NCBI GenBank assembly: GCA_048883405.1
Contig: JBHLQS010000025.1
Span: 1-23,201 of the forward strand
Origin: SMTZ1-83 sp048883405
GTDB lineage: Archaea; Asgardarchaeota; Thorarchaeia; Thorarchaeales; Thorarchaeaceae
Direction: 5' to 3'
Length of the DNA stretch: 23,201 nucleotides
Positions 8,057-14,856 of the stretch are shown here, one piece after another (the first letter of the stretch is position 1; each line of letters opens with the position of its first letter). A program made the position numbers and the translations under genes. Below the pieces are notes generated by a model. It was given only the letters and a program-made list of their open reading frames with translations, ran no database searches and was not told the DNA's origin.

Positions 8057-8821
8057 ATGGAAATGGAGAACGCTATTCGAACCTTCGTGGAAGACTATCT
8101 TGATAGCATCTCCTGCAAAGGGGTAGTTGGATTTGCAGTGTTCAAGGATGTCTATGACGAGCTTATGCCTATTCAGAAGGAGAAGCTTGAGGACATAGCG
8201 GCAGACAGGTTTGATGAACTGATGGAATCCGGATCAGTAGTTTCATTCGGAATAGCCTATCAGGATACCGCAATTGATGCCATAAACAAAGCAACAGATG
8301 GTGCAACTGACTATGAGCTCTGGAACTTCTACAGCAGAGAGTATGCGCGACTAAATCGACTACTAGACCAAACCTCACACGCGGTTGCGGATCGATTCGA
8401 TGGCATCCCGGTCACTGCAACTCTTCAAGGGCTCACTTACAAGGTCAAGCATGTCACTGACTACTACGGTCTCACAATTTCCCATCGTGTAGTGGCTGAG
8501 ATGGCAGGCTTGGGATGGAGAGGGAAGAATGGTCTGCTCATAAACGAGAAGTTTAGTTGTGCTATTCGATTCGCCTCAGTACTGACCACCCATCCTCTAA
8601 CAGCTCCAGGAAAAATGGATTCGCAATGTGACAAGTGCCATGCGTGTGAAGATGTCTGCAAATTCATCAAGAACCGCGAGAAATTGCCCGACTATAGAGA
8701 GAACTGTCGAAAGTATATCGTGCATCTCCAGTCTGAGGGCCTCACACATGATGTGTGCGGCAAGTGCATCAAAGCTTGCTATCAGCAAAGCATTTTCAGC
8801 GAGCAATTCAAATTAGAATGA
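8057..8821 (+). CDS. QueG-like iron-sulfur/corrinoid reductase
   Basis: The protein resembles epoxyqueuosine reductase (COG1600). ISHRVVAEMAGLGWRGKNGLL in the middle matches the QueG corrinoid-binding helix region, and eight cysteines near the C-terminus can bind two [4Fe-4S] clusters: CDKCHACEDVC, then ENCRKY, then VCGKCIKAC. In bacterial QueG the fourth cysteine of each ferredoxin motif is usually followed by Pro; here it is followed by Lys and Tyr. The C-terminal HEAT-like repeats of some QueG proteins are absent. Archaea normally make archaeosine rather than queuosine, so the substrate is probably different. Start: ATG 8057 has GGTGAGG at 8047-8053; ATG 8042, which overlaps the asparaginase stop, is the alternative and would add five residues. 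Confidence 0.8.
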   Translation: MEMENAIRTFVEDYLDSISCKGVVGFAVFKDVYDELMPIQKEKLEDIAADRFDELMESGSVVSFGIAYQDTAIDAINKATDGATDYELWNFYSREYARLNRLLDQTSHAVADRFDGIPVTATLQGLTYKVKHVTDYYGLTISHRVVAEMAGLGWRGKNGLLINEKFSCAIRFASVLTTHPLTAPGKMDSQCDKCHACEDVCKFIKNREKLPDYRENCRKYIVHLQSEGLTHDVCGKCIKACYQQSIFSEQFKLE

Positions 8822-8828
8822 ATGTAGA

Positions 8829-8937
8829 TGGCGCCCGGAATGAGATTCGAACTCATGCCTCCCAAAGGGAGAGCAGCTGCCTAGTGAATCACTGATTCAG
8901 CTCCAGGCTGCCGCCGTCGCCGCTTGGCTATCCGGGC
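8829..8937 (-). tRNA. tRNA-Ser(GGA) with intron, CCA encoded
   Basis: The acceptor strands GCCCGGA and TCCGGGC pair perfectly, followed by discriminator G and an encoded CCA (8829-8831). The D arm is GCC/GGC, the anticodon stem GCAGC/GCTGC, the T arm ATGAG/CTCAT with loop TTCGAAT. A long variable arm (CTCCC-TTT-GGGAG) makes it a type II tRNA, and with anticodon GGA (8904-8902) and G73 it is serine, reading UCU/UCC. A 22-nt intron interrupts the anticodon loop; the mature tRNA would be 87 nt with CCA. It is on the strand opposite to both neighbouring gene groups. Confidence 0.96.
8879..8900 (-). other. tRNA intron at position 37/38 with canonical bulge-helix-bulge
   Basis: The exon-intron borders fold into a strict archaeal splice motif. 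Bulge AGC (A36, G37, first intron base) and bulge GCA (last two intron bases, A38) flank a four-pair helix CUGG/CUAG, and the intron itself forms a UGAAU/AUUCA hairpin with a five-base loop. The tRNA splicing endonuclease would cut after G37 and before A38. Confidence 0.92.
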
Positions 8938-9156
8938 TATGGCCAAGCATTGTGGTCGTGCTTTTCACCTTTTCCCTCGTTTCCGTTTTCGGAAATTCTT
9001 CGGATTTCGAGAAATCATTAACATCGCTTGAAATGAGTCAAAAAACTGTCAAGAACTCATTCACCTATCACAGCGGAGTCATTATTCCTGCAGATAGGAT
9101 ATCCAGAATATGCTCTGTGAAGTCGAGTTCACATTGGAAAGCGCGGCTTGATGGCA

Positions 9157-9211
9157 ACTATTATAAGGCAACTCCAAAAGGCGAACTAGCCTCAGACCAG
9201 TCCAGATGAGG
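9157..9211 (+). promoter_or_regulatory. rpsM promoter: Promoter and SD of the uS13-uS4-uS11 operon
   Basis: ACTATTATAAGG (9157-9168) is a clear TATA box; transcription would start near 9190, leaving a leader of about 30 bases with TGAGGT (9206-9211) nine bases before the uS13 ATG. The rest of the 283-base spacer from the tRNA (8938-9220) holds no convincing gene; an 85-codon frame at 8952-9209 overlaps this promoter and looks non-coding. Confidence 0.7.
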
Positions 9212-9220
9212 TTATAGACC

Positions 9221-9685
9221 ATGTCCGAGGAATATCGACATATCGTACGTGTGGCCGGTCGTGACATCGACGGTCAAGAGAATCTACTTCAGGGTCTCAC
9301 CCGAATCAGTGGAGTGGGCCTTAGGCTATCAAAGGCGATTCTCCTCCAGCTGAAGCTTGACCCATACAGTAGACTGGGCTATATAACGGATGACCAAATC
9401 AGCGAGATTGAGAAGATTGTTAAAGATCCCGTGGGAATTGGGCTCCCACACTGGTATGTCAACAGGCCACGTGATCGTACAAGCGGAAGGAACCTTCATC
9501 TTACCGGGCCGGACTTGGATTTTGCCCACAGAAGCGATATCGACCGCCTCAAACGCATCCGGTCTTGGAGAGGAGTTCGTCATTCACTTGGTCTGAAGGT
9601 GAGAGGTCAGCATACTCGGACAACCGGTCGTGGCGGAGCAGCTGTGGGAGTATCACGAAAGAAACTCAAGCCGAGGTCAGTATAG
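9221..9685 (+). CDS. rps13: 30S ribosomal protein uS13
   Basis: uS13 sits in the head of the small subunit, contacts uL5 and the P-site tRNA and forms bridges to the large subunit. The 154-residue length is that of archaeal/eukaryotic S13, longer than in bacteria. Marks are HIVRVAGRDIDGQENLLQGL at the N-terminus, TRISGVGLRLSK (the helix-two-turn-helix part), and the basic C-terminal tail SWRGVRHSLGLKVRGQHTRT followed by TGRGGAAVGVSRKK, which reaches the decoding area. It is the first gene of a three-gene operon; the stop lies one base before the uS4 ATG. Confidence 0.98.
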   Translation: MSEEYRHIVRVAGRDIDGQENLLQGLTRISGVGLRLSKAILLQLKLDPYSRLGYITDDQISEIEKIVKDPVGIGLPHWYVNRPRDRTSGRNLHLTGPDLDFAHRSDIDRLKRIRSWRGVRHSLGLKVRGQHTRTTGRGGAAVGVSRKKLKPRSV

Positions 9686-9686
9686 A

Positions 9687-10358
9687 ATGGGAGATCCGAA
9701 GCGCCAGAAGAAGAAGTACGTAAGTCCGAAGCGTCCTTATGATAGTGACAGGTTTGAGAGTGAATTACAGTTCATTGGTTCATATGGGCTTAGAAACAAG
9801 AGAGAGCTATGGAGGCATAAGACGGCGCTCTCCCGCTATAGGAGACAGGCCCGAAACCTTCTCGCGCTGACGGCTGAGGAGCGAGCTACTCTGGAGTCTG
9901 ATCTCATTGGGAAACTTGTCCGCCTCGGCGCACTCACTGGTGAACAGACCCTAGACAGTGTACTTGACCTAACACTTGAGAATCTACTTGAGCGCAGATT
10001 ACAGACAATCGTCTTTAGAAAAGGAATGGCTAGCTCAGCACATCATGCAAGGCAACTCGTGACTCATGGGCACATTGCCCTTGACCAGGCAAAGGTGACC
10101 ACCCCCTCAAGACTGATTACAGTCGCAGAGGAAGATCGCATCAGCTATACTACAAAGTCCCCCTTGAACGATGAATCACATCCTGCACGTATTGCAGCTT
10201 CTGCTGCGGCTCAAAGGATAACTGCAGAGGCTACAGAAGAAGACTCTGAGGAGGAAGAACGTGCTCCTCGAGAGCGCAGACGCATGCCTGACTCTGGTGA
10301 GTTCAGAGAATCAAAACCAGGACCGGACGAAAAACGTGGGAGAGGTGACAAGGATTGA
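9687..10358 (+). CDS. rps4: 30S ribosomal protein uS4 with extended charged C-terminus
   Basis: uS4 is a primary 16S rRNA binder at the five-way junction of the small-subunit body. The N-terminal MGDPKRQKKKYVSPKRPYD is typical of archaeal S4. The S4 RNA-binding domain follows (LERRLQTIVFRKGMASSAHH, ARQLVTHGHIALD). After about residue 175 comes a 45-residue tail with an acidic run (EEDSEEEE), then Arg-rich and mixed-charge sequence; most archaeal uS4 proteins end near residue 180. The start at 9687 is chosen because it has the family N-terminus and GAGGT nine bases upstream. An in-frame upstream ATG at 9630 lies inside uS13 and would add 19 unrelated residues. The 3' end overlaps uS11 by four bases. 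Confidence 0.97.
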   Translation: MGDPKRQKKKYVSPKRPYDSDRFESELQFIGSYGLRNKRELWRHKTALSRYRRQARNLLALTAEERATLESDLIGKLVRLGALTGEQTLDSVLDLTLENLLERRLQTIVFRKGMASSAHHARQLVTHGHIALDQAKVTTPSRLITVAEEDRISYTTKSPLNDESHPARIAASAAAQRITAEATEEDSEEEERAPRERRRMPDSGEFRESKPGPDEKRGRGDKD

Positions 10359-10756
10359 GCAGAAAGGAAGAGCGTGACAAATGGGCAGTCGCTCATATTT
10401 TTGCGTCCTATAACGATACCATTGTTCACATCACTGACATAACAGGTGCTGAAACCATTGCCCGATACAGTGGTGGGATGATGGTCAAGGCAGACCGAAA
10501 TGAATCCTCACCGCATGCGGCCATGCAGGCTGCGTTTCAGGCTGCTAGAGAGGCAAAAGACAAGGGAGTTTATGGAATTCACATCCGGGTACGCGCTCCA
10601 GGTGGAAGTGGTCCAAAGACACCAGGGCCTGGCGCTCAGGCAGCAATACGAGCACTGAGCAGAGCGGGTCTGAGAATTGGAATCATTGACGAGGTTACAC
10701 CCATCCCCCATGATGGCACGAGGAAGCCTGGCGGACGTCGAGGCAGACGCGTCTAA
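10355..10756 (+). CDS. rps11: 30S ribosomal protein uS11
   Basis: uS11 lies on the platform of the small subunit near the mRNA exit. At 133 residues it has family-typical blocks: AVAHIFASYNDTIVHITDITGAE, SGGMMVKADRNESSPHAAMQAA, the RAPGGSGPKTPGPGAQAAIRAL stretch and the Arg-rich C-terminal end (DGTRKPGGRRGRRV). The start is a TTG at 10355 that overlaps the uS4 stop (TTGA). GAGGTGA at 10342-10348 six bases upstream supports it, and the resulting N-terminus needs no further residues. In many archaea this gene is followed by RNA polymerase subunit D, eL18, uL13 and uS9, but here the next gene is TiaS on the opposite strand. Confidence 0.97.
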   Translation: MSRKEERDKWAVAHIFASYNDTIVHITDITGAETIARYSGGMMVKADRNESSPHAAMQAAFQAAREAKDKGVYGIHIRVRAPGGSGPKTPGPGAQAAIRALSRAGLRIGIIDEVTPIPHDGTRKPGGRRGRRV

Positions 10757-10790
10757 CAGACACGTGTTTGAATTGCATATTCGTTCCTAC

Positions 10791-12125
10791 TCACGGAAAA
10801 TGCCACTTATCCACTAGATCCCCAGGCATGCCACCATTTCTGCGATTCATCCTTTCAAGAGGCCTCGTCAAATGTCTCTGTGCTCGCGGCGGAGGGAGAT
10901 ACACTTTCTCCTCAAGATCTCTTTCAACAGCGACTTCTAACTTGGTGTTGGTGGGTTCCTTAAAACCGCACTTGATACATTTGTAGCCCTGCCCTTTTCC
11001 AGCGCTCTTCATTCTCCTGGAACAATTGGGGCAGAGTGGATTGAACTTCTTGATTCTCTTCGCCAGCTTGATGGTTTCGATTCCTTCTACGTTCAGAGTA
11101 AGGCCATGTGTTCTTGAGGCTGGACGGACTGCGGCATGAACAAACACCTGATCTCCTTTTGTCAATCTGGCTACGATCTCTCTGAACTCGCCAGTCGGCT
11201 CATAGGCAGCACAATCGATTCGCCCTGAGCAGTCACTAATTCCAAAGATCGCGTGTCCTCCTTCAATCATCTTGGGCTCTCTCTCTATGACGCCATGCAC
11301 TATTGCTGCCATATAGGGTCGCAAATCAGCGATATAGACGACATTCTTCAGATGTGCTCCTGTACCTTGATTACTTCTGAAGACCATCCATCTCTCAATT
11401 GCAGAGTCACTCCGGACATAGGACGCTGCAGATATCACGTCCTCTGAATTCTCACCACGTATCCCATATAGAACTGGATCCGGACCATGAGGTGCAATGA
11501 GAATTCTATCTGTTCCTAAGTCAATGCTGGAGAACAGTCGTTCTCCCATTACACGATTCATCTCAGCCACAGAATCATCACGAACACTACGCCGCTCACC
11601 TGATGATTCCAAAGAGCGATAGGCTATGAACTCATACGTATGATCTTGAAGAAGTCGATTCCCAACTGCAGCCAGGGCACCAATTAGACCGCGTCCATTT
11701 CCATAATAGATGTTTTGAATGCTATTTCTCTTGAGTATTCGCCTTGAGATGGCAATCGAAACTGTCCGCCAAAGAGCTCTCTCGGAGAATTTGTGGACTT
11801 CTACTGGAATCGTTCCCTCAACGAGGACCATTCCTGGATTGGTATTCGGATAATCCAACTCCGCATATTTCTGAATCATTTTCTTCAATTCTGGGAGAAG
11901 GTCTGGAGATTTTTCAGTTTCAATTCTGAATCTTAAGGCGACTGCTCCATTTCCTCGGGTTCTGAAGGGAATATTTGGGTTCAGTCGAATCAGATTCGGA
12001 TAGTCTATCCATTGCGCTCCCCAATCTGTGAGCATCTCAACAGCAAGACTGGCGAAGTGGGTGGTACAACCGCCTCTGGGGCTATCAATATCATCCATTC
12101 CAAGATGCATCTCTTTGGACATCAT
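10791..12125 (-). CDS. tiaS: tRNA(Ile2) 2-agmatinylcytidine synthetase
   Basis: TiaS attaches agmatine to C34 of the CAU-anticodon tRNA-Ile so that it reads AUA, using ATP; it is an archaeal counterpart of bacterial TilS. HLGMDDIDSPRGGCTTHFA (7-25) is the family N-terminus. Other parts are NPNIPFRTRGNGAVALRF (49-66), the GLIGALAAVGN glycine-rich block (146-156), VRSDSAIERWMVFRSNQGTGAH (about 237-258), an OB-fold segment (about 285-355) and a C-terminal zinc ribbon with CPNC (365-368) and CIKC (383-386). A basic tail ends the 444-residue protein. The start overlaps the stop of the upstream zinc protein (ATGA at 12122-12125), which fixes it and implies coupled translation. It converges on uS11 across 34 bases with no obvious terminator. 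Confidence 0.96.
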   Translation of the reverse strand: MMSKEMHLGMDDIDSPRGGCTTHFASLAVEMLTDWGAQWIDYPNLIRLNPNIPFRTRGNGAVALRFRIETEKSPDLLPELKKMIQKYAELDYPNTNPGMVLVEGTIPVEVHKFSERALWRTVSIAISRRILKRNSIQNIYYGNGRGLIGALAAVGNRLLQDHTYEFIAYRSLESSGERRSVRDDSVAEMNRVMGERLFSSIDLGTDRILIAPHGPDPVLYGIRGENSEDVISAASYVRSDSAIERWMVFRSNQGTGAHLKNVVYIADLRPYMAAIVHGVIEREPKMIEGGHAIFGISDCSGRIDCAAYEPTGEFREIVARLTKGDQVFVHAAVRPASRTHGLTLNVEGIETIKLAKRIKKFNPLCPNCSRRMKSAGKGQGYKCIKCGFKEPTNTKLEVAVERDLEEKVYLPPPRAQRHLTRPLERMNRRNGGMPGDLVDKWHFP

Positions 12126-12400
12126 GATTTATTCGCCTGACATAGTTGGCAGATTGTCGCCTCATTTTTCTTGGTGCCGTGATCCTCGCAGACCAACCGC
12201 CCACACTCGTTGCAGGCACGTGATGCTAGCTGCTCCTTACAGATGAAGCATCGGGCCTCTATGCAAGTGAGGCATACTCCATCAGATGTACACTCTTTAC
12301 AGCTAAATGCCCCGCACATATTGCAGCGTTCGAGGTCTTCAGTCTCTGTGCCGCAGGTTTCACAAAAGCCGCCAGGAGTAAAGCGTATCAACTCGTTCAT
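12122..12400 (-). CDS. Small four-zinc protein (tandem cross-brace type), function unknown
   Basis: The 92-residue protein holds 15 Cys and one His in eight pairs: C13/C16, C26/C29, C34/C37, C43/C46, C51/C54, C63/C66, C71/H74 and C84/C87. That is exactly enough for four zinc ions, laid out as two successive cross-brace modules as in RING, FYVE, MYND or HIT zinc fingers. The second module (CFICKEQLASRACNECGRL, then CEDH) resembles the HIT finger found in box C/D RNP assembly factors, but this is only a spacing likeness. There is no membrane segment and almost no sequence outside the zinc modules. It is translationally coupled to tiaS and divergent from tsr3, so a role in RNA modification or protein contacts of that complex is plausible but unproven. 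Confidence 0.85.
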   Translation of the reverse strand: MNELIRFTPGGFCETCGTETEDLERCNMCGAFSCKECTSDGVCLTCIEARCFICKEQLASRACNECGRLVCEDHGTKKNEATICQLCQANKS

Positions 12401-12457
12401 CCTTTCCGAGAGTCAAGGGGAAGCCTGAAATCTGTTGCGCAACTACACAGAATTGTC

Positions 12458-13003
12458 ATGGAGCGCAATTCTGGCTCCCCAAGAGTCATCATCTATCACG
12501 CTGCTCAGTGTGATCCAAAGAAATGCACAGGTCTACGCCTAGGTAGAAGGAAGATAGCTGTGATAGTAAAGAGTCTTCGACGAATTCCTAGAGGTGCGGT
12601 GGTTCTCAACCCTGTGTCGGAAATAGCATTCTCTCCTGCTGACCGGGAATATGTGCACAGATCAGGCTTGGTTGCATTAGACTGTTCTTGGAAGCAATCC
12701 GAGGCAGTCTTCAACCGGTCTCGAGGAAACAACCAGAGGGCTCTTCCATACCTAATCGCAGCCAATCCAATCAATACATACATACCAATCAAGCTCTCAA
12801 CAGCAGAGGCTATTGCCGCCGCACTATACATCCTTGGTGATATTGATGCCGCCAAGGACACATTGTCCGTCTTCAAGTGGGGACCTTCATTCATTACACT
12901 GAACAGAGAATGGCTAGACTCCTATGCATCATGTGCCAATAGCTCAGAGATTGTAAAGGTTCAGACTGAGATAATGAAAGAACATCAAAAGTTGAAAGAA
13001 TGA
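12458..13003 (+). CDS. tsr3: 16S rRNA aminocarboxypropyltransferase (Tsr3/DUF367 family)
   Basis: Tsr3 transfers the 3-amino-3-carboxypropyl group of S-adenosylmethionine to a methylated pseudouridine of small-subunit rRNA in the P-site loop (the m1acp3-psi modification). The family marks are HAAQCDPKKCTGLRL (14-28), the LNPVSEIAFSP segment (about 50-60), LDCSWK (74-79) and RALPYLIAANPIN (94-106), which line the SAM site. In relatives the last motif usually continues as a Tyr-Gly pair; here it reads TYIPIKL. The 181-residue length is normal for archaea. It stands alone on the plus strand, 57 bases from the divergent zinc-protein gene, and ends nine bases from the 3' end of the RNase P RNA on the other strand. 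Confidence 0.93.
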   Translation: MERNSGSPRVIIYHAAQCDPKKCTGLRLGRRKIAVIVKSLRRIPRGAVVLNPVSEIAFSPADREYVHRSGLVALDCSWKQSEAVFNRSRGNNQRALPYLIAANPINTYIPIKLSTAEAIAAALYILGDIDAAKDTLSVFKWGPSFITLNREWLDSYASCANSSEIVKVQTEIMKEHQKLKE

Positions 13004-13012
13004 ATGAAGGAT
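12985..13012 (-). terminator. Pyrimidine/T-rich tract after the RNase P RNA
   Basis: On the minus strand the sequence immediately after P1 is rich in T and C, with TTCATTCATTCTTTC and then CTTTTG. Such T-rich tracts act as archaeal terminators; here it would stop rnpB transcription just where the opposite gene tsr3 ends. Confidence 0.4.
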
Positions 13013-13360
13013 GGCTCTGGTCCGAAGAATAGCCCCGATTCTGTTCCACCCCATCTCGTCACCAAGTTGGGGTCTCGCGACATCAGACTAAGCTCTCTAC
13101 CCTTTGCCTCCTGTCGACAATCAACGGCAAAATCTTGAGATTGCTGCCCGGTGATGGACCGTTTCAACCATTCCAGACCAATCCTCAACAGCTTGAATTG
13201 CTGCATCATCGTCAAATCTGACCTGGGGGTATCGTTTCTGTTTCCAGAGCGAGGTTCTCACCTCCCCGTGTCAACGGGACCGGCGTCGACATGCAGTCGG
13301 GAACTTCCTCAGCTCTTGTCCGAGGACAAGTACCGTCAGTCGCTCTTTCGCTCCAGAGCC
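13013..13360 (-). ncRNA. rnpB: RNase P RNA (archaeal type)
   Basis: The RNA is the catalytic subunit of RNase P, which removes 5' leaders from pre-tRNA. The two ends pair as helix P1 (GGCTCTGG at 13360-13353 with CCAGAGCC at 13020-13013). Conserved region I is GAGGAAGTTCCC near the 5' end; CAGAAACGATACC fits regions II/III; CTTAGTCTGATG fits region IV; and ACAGAATCGGGGCTAT near the 3' end is region V, which pairs with region I to form P4. An early hairpin CTTGTC-CTCG-GACAAG fits P3. The roughly 348-nt length is that of type A archaeal RNAs. It lies just downstream of cbf5 with its own TATA box. Confidence 0.93.
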
Positions 13361-13384
13361 ACCTGGCAGTTATGTACATGTTCT

Positions 13385-13393
13385 CATAAAAAC
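13385..13393 (-). promoter_or_regulatory. rnpB promoter: TATA box of the RNase P RNA gene
   Basis: Read on the minus strand, GTTTTTATG lies centred about 28 bases upstream of the first base of helix P1, the expected spacing for an archaeal promoter. It falls in the 45-base gap between the cbf5 stop and rnpB. Confidence 0.65.
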
Positions 13394-13404
13394 ATGGTCC
13401 AACT

Positions 13405-14412
13405 TCAATCAGCTGACCTCTTCCTCCACATCACCGGATATCGGCCCCTCTCCATGAATACTCGTTCAGTGATAGCTACAATTCCACTCTTCGCCTTGAG
13501 AATAGCATCAGACGTTTTGCTGCATGCGCCTATGCCAATTGCCTCTCCCTTCAGAGTCTTCAGCAGGACCATGTCATCCTTCTTCATTCCAGAGCTTAGA
13601 CTGACAATGCCACTGGCTGCGAGGTTCGCACCGTGACATATTGCATCCACAGCGCTATCGCGAATTGAGATGCTCGGGAGATGACTAAAAGCAAACTCAA
13701 TTGGCAGCAGATACCTGCGAAGTTCGGTGTCATCTCCGTCCTCTTTCCAAAACTCGTAAGCGTCCTTAAGATCATAGAGTGAACAAAGATGTTCATCCTC
13801 CCGAAACGGACCCACGCGAGTACGTCTGAGTTCTCTCATATGTCCTCCTGCTCCCAGAGCTTCTCCGATATCGGAACAAAGCTTGCGGATATACGTCCCG
13901 GCCTCACAGCCCACTCTAAAAAGGACCAGCTGACCCTTGATCTCTATTATTTCGTTGTAGTAGATTTCTCTTACTCTGAGTACCCTCTTCACAGCGGACC
14001 GCAATGGCGGTCGCTGGTAGATTTTACCTGTAAACTCCTCTACAACATTCCTGATTTCATTCTCATCAGTCAAGTGATGGAGTTCCATCACACATACATA
14101 CTCTTTGCCAGCTGGAAGGAGAGCCTGCATAACCCTGGTGGCATTGCCAACACCAGTTGGAAGAATCCCTGTGACTCCCGGATCGAGTGTACCACCGTGA
14201 CCAACACGCTCTGAGCCCAAAATCTTCCTGACCCAAGTCGCAACCTCGTGACTTGTTGGTCCAGCAGGCTTATCGAGTGAAATCACTCCATTCTCCAATA
14301 GGTGTTCAATTGGAAGCTTGTCAAGATTTGAAAAGCCATACGCTGGATTTGTCGAGTCCTCGGACTTCAAAAGAACTTCACGGGGCTGGTCCGCTGGTAG
14401 AAGGCCTTTCAT
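13405..14412 (-). CDS. truB/cbf5: tRNA/rRNA pseudouridine synthase Cbf5 (archaeal TruB, dyskerin homologue)
   Basis: Cbf5 is the catalytic subunit of H/ACA RNPs and also makes psi55 in tRNA. From the chosen start it has 335 residues. An archaeal N-terminal strand (KSEDSTNPAYG) is followed by GVISLDKPAGPTSHEV, the catalytic GHGGTLDPGVTGILP with Asp77, YQRPPLRSAVKR, the CEAGTYIRKLCSDIGEALG block and a C-terminal PUA domain (about 255-335). ATG 14412 is preferred over ATG 14448 because GGAGGAGAGG precedes it and the family N-terminus needs no more; the longer form would start one base after the eL14 stop. It closes the ribosomal gene cluster, and rnpB follows on the same strand. Confidence 0.97.
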   Translation of the reverse strand: MKGLLPADQPREVLLKSEDSTNPAYGFSNLDKLPIEHLLENGVISLDKPAGPTSHEVATWVRKILGSERVGHGGTLDPGVTGILPTGVGNATRVMQALLPAGKEYVCVMELHHLTDENEIRNVVEEFTGKIYQRPPLRSAVKRVLRVREIYYNEIIEIKGQLVLFRVGCEAGTYIRKLCSDIGEALGAGGHMRELRRTRVGPFREDEHLCSLYDLKDAYEFWKEDGDDTELRRYLLPIEFAFSHLPSISIRDSAVDAICHGANLAASGIVSLSSGMKKDDMVLLKTLKGEAIGIGACSKTSDAILKAKSGIVAITERVFMERGRYPVMWRKRSAD

Positions 14413-14449
14413 TGCCTCTCCTCCATGGAGCCGCCCCAATAATGGCATG

Positions 14450-14731
14450 CTACTCGGGCAGCCGTATCTTCTCTCTAAATTTATCCGTCAGCCCAGCCTC
14501 ACCGAGCGCCTTTTCCACAGCCTCGTCATCAGCACCCTTCTCTATGGGAATCACAGTTTCCAGAGGTTCTAGGTGACGGATGTTGCACTTTCGTCGTCGT
14601 ACGCTGCTAAGATGTTTGGGACCAGTCACAACGACAAATCGGCCTTCCATTTCATCCACTATTACACAATAGCTACCTGTTTCTCGTCCCACTGTCTTGA
14701 TGCAAACTCGTCCAACATTATACAGAGTCAT
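14450..14731 (-). CDS. rpl14e: 50S ribosomal protein eL14
   Basis: eL14 is a large-subunit protein shared by eukaryotes and part of the archaea. The 93-residue SH3-like (KOW) protein has the family N-terminus NVGRVCIKTVGRETGSYCVIVDE, then GRFVVVTGPKHLSSVRRRKCNIRHLEP, and a short acidic helix at the C-terminus. GAGGTGA six bases before the ATG is a strong SD. It sits in its usual archaeal place between cmk and cbf5, but 125 non-coding bases separate it from cmk, an unusual space in this compact cluster. Confidence 0.95.
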   Translation of the reverse strand: MTLYNVGRVCIKTVGRETGSYCVIVDEMEGRFVVVTGPKHLSSVRRRKCNIRHLEPLETVIPIEKGADDEAVEKALGEAGLTDKFREKIRLPE

Positions 14732-14856
14732 GTCAATTCACCTCGCCGGTCCTTGGTCCAGCTGGGGCCGCAAGTCGCCTCGCGGTCTCATTCCTTTGGA
14801 CTGGGAGAACACGCTTTCGACTGCTGATTGGCATATCAGCTTTGCGCTTCCGCAAT
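14732..14856 (-). other. 125-base spacer/leader before eL14 with a short hairpin
   Basis: Most neighbours here are separated by one base or overlap, yet 125 bases lie between cmk and eL14. On the minus strand they hold a perfect six-pair hairpin (GCTGAT, loop ATGCCA, ATCAGC; plus coordinates 14823-14840) and a weaker CCGC/GCGG stem. No TATA box or ORF is clear. It may be a structured leader or a small RNA processed from the operon. Confidence 0.35.

Noticed and set aside
8952..9209. 85-codon plus-strand frame between tRNA-Ser and uS13
   Set aside because: It overlaps the TATA box and leader of the ribosomal operon, has no SD and no family-like pattern.
9630..9686. Upstream extension of uS4
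   Set aside because: The extra 19 residues come from the uS13 frame overlap; the uS4 family start and an SD are at 9687.
12985..13636. Frames on both strands (12985-13215 minus, 13151-13636 plus)
   Set aside because: They cross the RNase P RNA, whose conserved regions and paired ends explain the sequence, and the longer one also runs antisense into cbf5.
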